From contig CAJIZV010000002.1 in the NCBI GenBank assembly GCA_905181935.1, positions 310,001-374,000 of the forward strand: 64,000 nucleotides of DNA. The letters are read 5' to 3'. The position numbers were made by a program, and so were the translations under genes. The notes below the pieces were generated by a model. That model was not told where the DNA came from, did not search any database, and saw only the letters and a list, made by a program, of their open reading frames with translations. Numbering within the stretch: position 1 is the stretch's first letter; each line of letters starts with the position of its first letter. This document shows, piece by piece, positions 60,334 to 64,000 of the stretch. Source of the DNA: an uncultured Amylibacter sp. (GTDB lineage Bacteria; Pseudomonadota; Alphaproteobacteria; Rhodobacterales; Rhodobacteraceae).

Positions 60334-61515
60334 ATGAATGGTGCAGATACAGCATGGATTATGGTAGCAACCGCTTTGGTTTTATTTATGACAATACCTG
60401 GTCTTGCTCTTTTTTATGGTGGATTAGTGAGAGCCAGAAATGTTCTCTCCGTATTTATGCAATGCTTTGCCATAGCTTGCCTTATGTCAATTCTGTGGCT
60501 GGCATTTGGATACTCAATAGCATTTGGAGACCAAAATATTTATTGGGGGGGGCTTGGTAAGTCTTTTTTAATAGGAATTACTTCAGATACACTTTCTGGT
60601 ACAATTCCAGAAGTTTTATTTTTTGCTTTTCAAATGACATTTGCCATTATTACACCAGCTTTAATTGTAGGTGCATATGTTGAACGTGTTTCATTTGCGT
60701 TTGTTTTATTATTTTCATCATTATGGATGATATTAGTTTATGCACCAGTAACACACTGGATATGGGGCGGCGGCTTACTTTCAGGTTCTGAGGGGGCAAT
60801 ATTTGCAAACGGAGTTAAAGATTTTGCAGGTGGTATTGTTGTTCACGAAACAGCAGGAATCGCCGCTCTTATAATTGCAATAGTCCTCGGCCCTCGTTTA
60901 AATAAAAATGTTCCACCACATAACCCAGGGTACGTAATGCTAGGAGCAGCCATGTTATGGGTTGGTTGGTTTGGCTTTAACGGTGGTTCACAGTTGGCAG
61001 CAGATGGTGGCGCAGCAATGGCAATTACTGTAACACACATATCCGCGGCCTCAGCATCACTCACATGGGCGCTATATGAACGAATAAAATACGGAAAATC
61101 ATCATTAGTCGGATTGGTTACTGGCACAATTGCTGGTTTGGCCTCAATTACACCTGCATCTGGATGGGTTTCTCCAGTAGAAGCACTAATGATTGGGGCA
61201 ATAGCTGGTGTTGTTTGCCAAATAATGTGTGAAATAATAAAAAGATGGTTTAAGATTGATGATACCCTTGATGTATTTGCCGTTCATGGTGTTGGTGGAA
61301 TATTTGGTACAATTATGTTGGCAGTATTTGGGTATGCAGGCTGGAGTGAACAGTTGGGTTCTTTAGCTATTGTTGGCTGCTTCACAATAGTTGTTACATT
61401 TATAATAGTTAAATTTGTTATATTAATTTTTCCAATCAGAGTTTCTGAGGAAGATGAAATAACTGGCCTAGACCAATCATCACATGGTGAACGTGCTTAC
61501 GACATGGCATCCTAA
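60334..61515 (+). CDS. amtB: Ammonium transporter (AmtB family)
   Basis: Ammonium channel/transporter with 11 predicted membrane segments. The pore twin histidines are in GGIVVHETAGI and FAVHGVGGIFGT; the phenylalanine gate region and GGLVRARNVLS are also visible. 393 residues and no obvious cleaved signal peptide. glnK, which usually precedes amtB, is absent. The 160-base upstream spacer has no sigma-54 promoter (no GG-N10-GC match found) but holds TGCCC-N6-GTGCT, a near match to an NtrC-type inverted repeat, at 60195-60210. Confidence 0.95.
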   Translation: MNGADTAWIMVATALVLFMTIPGLALFYGGLVRARNVLSVFMQCFAIACLMSILWLAFGYSIAFGDQNIYWGGLGKSFLIGITSDTLSGTIPEVLFFAFQMTFAIITPALIVGAYVERVSFAFVLLFSSLWMILVYAPVTHWIWGGGLLSGSEGAIFANGVKDFAGGIVVHETAGIAALIIAIVLGPRLNKNVPPHNPGYVMLGAAMLWVGWFGFNGGSQLAADGGAAMAITVTHISAASASLTWALYERIKYGKSSLVGLVTGTIAGLASITPASGWVSPVEALMIGAIAGVVCQIMCEIIKRWFKIDDTLDVFAVHGVGGIFGTIMLAVFGYAGWSEQLGSLAIVGCFTIVVTFIIVKFVILIFPIRVSEEDEITGLDQSSHGERAYDMAS

Positions 61516-61521
61516 AAGTAA

Positions 61522-61558
61522 AAATGGTTCCTTGCAATTTAGAGCATGGAACCATTTG
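61522..61558. terminator. Bidirectional terminator between amtB and the RatA-like gene
   Basis: AAATGGTTCC (61522-61531) pairs perfectly with GGAACCATTT (61548-61557), seven bases after the amtB stop and just past the 3' end of the convergent gene. A T-rich stretch follows on the plus strand and A-rich sequence precedes, so it can serve both genes. Confidence 0.75.
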
Positions 61559-61559
61559 T

Positions 61560-62003
61560 TTAATTATATAGTTGCTGTGCTCGTGCCTCAAATGCTCTAA
61601 CTATGCGTTGCATAGCTTCCCCAAAAACCACACCGATCAAGACTTGTAAAATTTTAGATTTAAACTCAAAATCAACAAAAAAATCTGCCTCACAACCACC
61701 GTCTACATTTGTAAATACCCAATGATTGTTTAAATATTTAAATGGTCCATCCAAATATTCAACATCAATTGTAGTTTGATTAGGTTTTAATGTTACTCTT
61801 GAACCAAAGCGTTCACGAAAAACTTTAAATGCAATAACTAGATCTGCATCTACAATTATTTTTTCATCCTGAGGTATAACTTTGCGAGTTCGAACAGCAG
61901 CACACCATGGTAAAAACTCTGGATATGAATCGATATCAGCCACCAGATCATACATCTGCTGCGCGGTGTAGGGCATTAGTCTTTTTTCTGTGTGCGTAGG
62001 CAT
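61560..62003 (-). CDS. RatA/COQ10-type START-domain protein
   Basis: 147-residue SRPBCC (START-like) protein. The N-terminal PYTAQQMYDLVADIDSYPEFLPWC and the middle DGPFKYLNNHWVF are the family blocks. The closest characterised relatives are mitochondrial Coq10, a ubiquinone-binding protein, and E. coli RatA. A role in quinone handling is more plausible than toxin activity here, since no RnfH/RatB-type partner gene is adjacent. Confidence 0.88.
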   Translation of the reverse strand: MPTHTEKRLMPYTAQQMYDLVADIDSYPEFLPWCAAVRTRKVIPQDEKIIVDADLVIAFKVFRERFGSRVTLKPNQTTIDVEYLDGPFKYLNNHWVFTNVDGGCEADFFVDFEFKSKILQVLIGVVFGEAMQRIVRAFEARAQQLYN

Positions 62004-62257
62004 GAGATTGTTTTATGCAAAACCACATCGTTCGTCATCAATAAACGCAAAAAACCATGGAAATAATACAGTTAATATTTTTTATAGAGTATAAAAATAG
62101 TCTAATCATTAAATTGGTGTTTTAAAGGCCATAAATTATTATAATTTTAAACCTTGTTCATTAACTGTGAATAATTTACCAAATAATAAATGTTAAATTT
62201 ACAAAATTTTTAAATTAAAAATATATTGCAAGACTATTCAAATTAATATTAAAAACT

Positions 62258-62806
62258 ATGGAAATTACAATGGATCATACAAACTATACGGTAGAACCTA
62301 TGATTTCAGCAAAATCAATCGCCGCAAGGTGTGAGGAACTTGCTAAGGAAATTTCATTATATTTTAAAGATACTGATAAACTTATCGTTGTTGGCCTACT
62401 TCGTGGTTCTTTTGTTTTTATAGCTGATTTAGCTCGCGAATTAAATTTACCTTGCGAAGTTGATTTTCTAGAAACTTCATCTTACGGAAATGGTTTAGAG
62501 AGCTCACGGGAAGTAAGAATACTAAAAGATCTACGCGGAGAAATTGAGGGTCGAGACGTTTTGGTCATCGAAGATATTGTCGATACAGGGCATACTCTAC
62601 ATCATGTCAAATCTTTACTAGAATCTCGAAAACCTGCTCGCCTAAAGGTCTGTGCACTTCTAGATAAACCCGCAAGGCGCGAAGTGGAAATAACTGCTGA
62701 CTGGATTGGCTTTGAAATCCCTGATGAATTTGTCGTCGGTTATGGCATAGATTATGCACAACGGAATAGAAATTTAGCTCACATAGGTAAAGTTGTATTT
62801 GATTAG
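62258..62806 (+). CDS. hpt: Hypoxanthine phosphoribosyltransferase
   Basis: Purine salvage enzyme forming IMP/GMP from hypoxanthine/guanine and PRPP. The PRPP-binding loop is [31 protein letters not shown] and DFLETSSYG are typical. 182 residues. The ATG at 62258 or the one four codons later (62270) may start it; neither has a clear SD. The 254 bases upstream are very AT-rich and hold no gene I can support. Confidence 0.95.
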   Translation: MEITMDHTNYTVEPMISAKSIAARCEELAKEISLYFKDTDKLIVVGLLRGSFVFIADLARELNLPCEVDFLETSSYGNGLESSREVRILKDLRGEIEGRDVLVIEDIVDTGHTLHHVKSLLESRKPARLKVCALLDKPARREVEITADWIGFEIPDEFVVGYGIDYAQRNRNLAHIGKVVFD

Positions 62807-63049
62807 GTGTTTTCAAAAATTCTACCAATCTATTTCACACAACCCACCACACTGAATAACTTAGCTTCAGGAATTCCATTAAACAAGCTTGCCTGTTATT
62901 CATTCGTCGCTTATGAGGACATCTTAGGCTGGCCAGATGTACTAACATTTGTCGGCGATTCGCATCGCGGGTCCCTAGGTTTTAGCCAATCATAGCTTGT
63001 AGTAGCGCCATTAGGCATACAAGCCCAAACCCTAGAGAGCGTATATCCC
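62807..63049 (+). promoter_or_regulatory. Probable untranslated leader of the helicase gene
   Basis: No supported gene. A hairpin is visible close to the start codon: GCTTGTA (62995-63001) with TACAAGC (63018-63024), enclosing GCC-ATTA-GGC. Such leaders are common in cold-inducible genes, but that is inference. A 62-codon frame here looks non-coding. Confidence 0.35.
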
Positions 63050-64000
63050 ATGCTTACCGGCACAGTAATTTGGTACAACCCAGTAAAAGGCCTTGGCTTT
63101 ATAAACCCTGATCAAGGTGGTGACGATGTATTTGTACATATGTCAGCCCTTAAAGCTTCAGGGTTAAAAGTTGTCAAAGAAGGCGACATGCTAACATATG
63201 AATTATTACTTGATGAAAAAACTGGCAAAAAGGCAGCTGCAACAGTTACTGTTCTTAAGAAAGATGAGGCATCTCTCTTAACATCAGCTACCCCCAAAAT
63301 GAAAGTACTAAAGGAAAAGAAGAAAGAACGTGCTGAGCAGCCAAAATCAGATGCAAGCGCATTTTCTGATCTTGGCTTAGATGCAGAAATAGTAAAGGCA
63401 CTTGGTTTTTTGGGTTATTCACAACCAACACCTATTCAATCACAAGCTATCCCTGCTGTTTTAGACGGTAAAGATCTAGTTGGTTTAGCTCAAACTGGTA
63501 CAGGAAAAACAGCCGCTTTTGCTCTTCCATTGATACAACAATTACTTATGAATCCAACTGCTTTAAAAGCGCGTTCCGCTAGAGCTGTAATTCTTTCACC
63601 AACACGCGAATTAGCGTTACAAATTCATGATGCTTTCGTAAGCTTTGGTAAACGTTTACCTTTAAATTTTACTCATGCAATTGGTGGTGCACCTATCCGT
63701 AAGCAGATGCGAGATCTTTCTAAAGGTGTTGATATCCTTGTTGCAACTCCAGGCCGATTAGAAGACCTGGTTGAACAAAAAGGACTTCGTTTGGACGAAA
63801 CTAAATTTTTAGTTTTAGATGAAGCTGATCAAATGTTAGATATTGGTTTCCTGCCAGCAGTAAAACGTATTATTTCAAAAGTTAGTAAAGAACGTCAAAC
63901 GTTATTATTCTCTGCAACTATGTCAAAAGAAATAAAAAAGCTTACCGAAGCATATCTAAAAGACCCTGTACAAGTTTCGGTTACCCCTGAAAACTCTACA
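63050..64000 (+). CDS. Cold-shock-domain / DEAD-box RNA helicase fusion, N-terminal part
   Basis: An uninterrupted frame runs from ATG 63050 to the window edge (317 codons). Residues 1 to about 68 are a cold-shock domain: GTVIWYNPVKGLGFI with the RNP1-like KGLGFI, then DDVFVHMSAL. A basic, lysine-rich linker (about 70-100) leads into a DEAD-box core: Q motif from F105, AQTGTGKT (147-154), PTRELA, ATPGR, DEAD (257-260) and SAT (288-290). The second RecA domain lies beyond the window. The role is probably RNA unwinding at low temperature or in ribosome assembly (inference). Confidence 0.93.
   Translation, partial: MLTGTVIWYNPVKGLGFINPDQGGDDVFVHMSALKASGLKVVKEGDMLTYELLLDEKTGKKAAATVTVLKKDEASLLTSATPKMKVLKEKKKERAEQPKSDASAFSDLGLDAEIVKALGFLGYSQPTPIQSQAIPAVLDGKDLVGLAQTGTGKTAAFALPLIQQLLMNPTALKARSARAVILSPTRELALQIHDAFVSFGKRLPLNFTHAIGGAPIRKQMRDLSKGVDILVATPGRLEDLVEQKGLRLDETKFLVLDEADQMLDIGFLPAVKRIISKVSKERQTLLFSATMSKEIKKLTEAYLKDPVQVSVTPENST

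Noticed and set aside
62807..62995. 62-codon open frame between hpt and the helicase
   Set aside because: Begins directly at the end of hpt, has no SD and no recognisable protein features; more likely leader sequence.

Overview
The window is a dense, strongly AT-rich stretch of a bacterial chromosome made up almost entirely of housekeeping genes. Gene content and order point to an alphaproteobacterium, probably a streamlined marine relative of the Rhodobacterales. The main reasons are: the dusB-ntrB-ntrC-ntrY-ntrX-trkA-trkH-hfq-hflX series; a fused ispDF followed by pgpA and pncC; LpxI instead of LpxH; TrmFO, GluQ and a DUF502 protein; an S2 protein with a helix-hairpin-helix tail; and an NtrC without the sigma-54 contact loop, a trait known from Rhodobacter capsulatus. 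The taxonomic call is inference from gene content; no rRNA or tRNA gene was found.

Layout. 1-8.3 kb: tRNA modification and repair (trmFO 3' part, gluQ, hisI, an IscU/NifU-like scaffold, recG, ligA, mnmA). 8.3-12.6 kb: a SulP transporter, an M20 peptidase, a small conserved protein and a YbaK-type deacylase. 12.5-24.2 kb: one long minus-strand envelope/isoprenoid/translation cluster, read in transcription order pyrH-frr-uppS-cdsA-dxr-rseP-bamA-ompH-fabZ-lpxA-lpxI-lpxB. 24.4-30.6 kb: miaA, a ThDP enzyme, rpsB-tsf with a structured leader, and a two-subunit sulfopyruvate decarboxylase-like pair. 30.8-37.1 kb: DUF502, LysE/ArgO exporter, a YejA-like binding protein, a probable small RNA, a decayed arsC in front of an aquaporin, a FrnE/DsbA protein and a Bcr/CflA exporter. 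37.1-46.2 kb: mfd, a membrane protein, hemB, a SYLF protein, rpe and a penicillin-acylase-type hydrolase. 46.2-58 kb: the minus-strand dusB-ntr-trk-hfq-hflX region. 58-64 kb: ispDF-pgpA-pncC, amtB, a RatA/COQ10 protein, hpt and the 5' part of a cold-shock-domain/DEAD-box helicase fusion.

I saw no prophage, insertion sequence, CRISPR array or obvious defence island. The least ordinary items are: (i) a multiply frameshifted arsenate reductase remnant directly upstream of an intact aquaporin gene; (ii) a pseudoknotted 5' leader on rpsB next to a plausible promoter; (iii) an orphan intrinsic terminator with an upstream hairpin that looks like a free-standing small RNA; (iv) the fusion of a cold-shock domain to a DEAD-box helicase; (v) loss of the GAFTGA loop in both NtrC and NtrX; and (vi) an isolated comDE-like pair with paired palindromes upstream.
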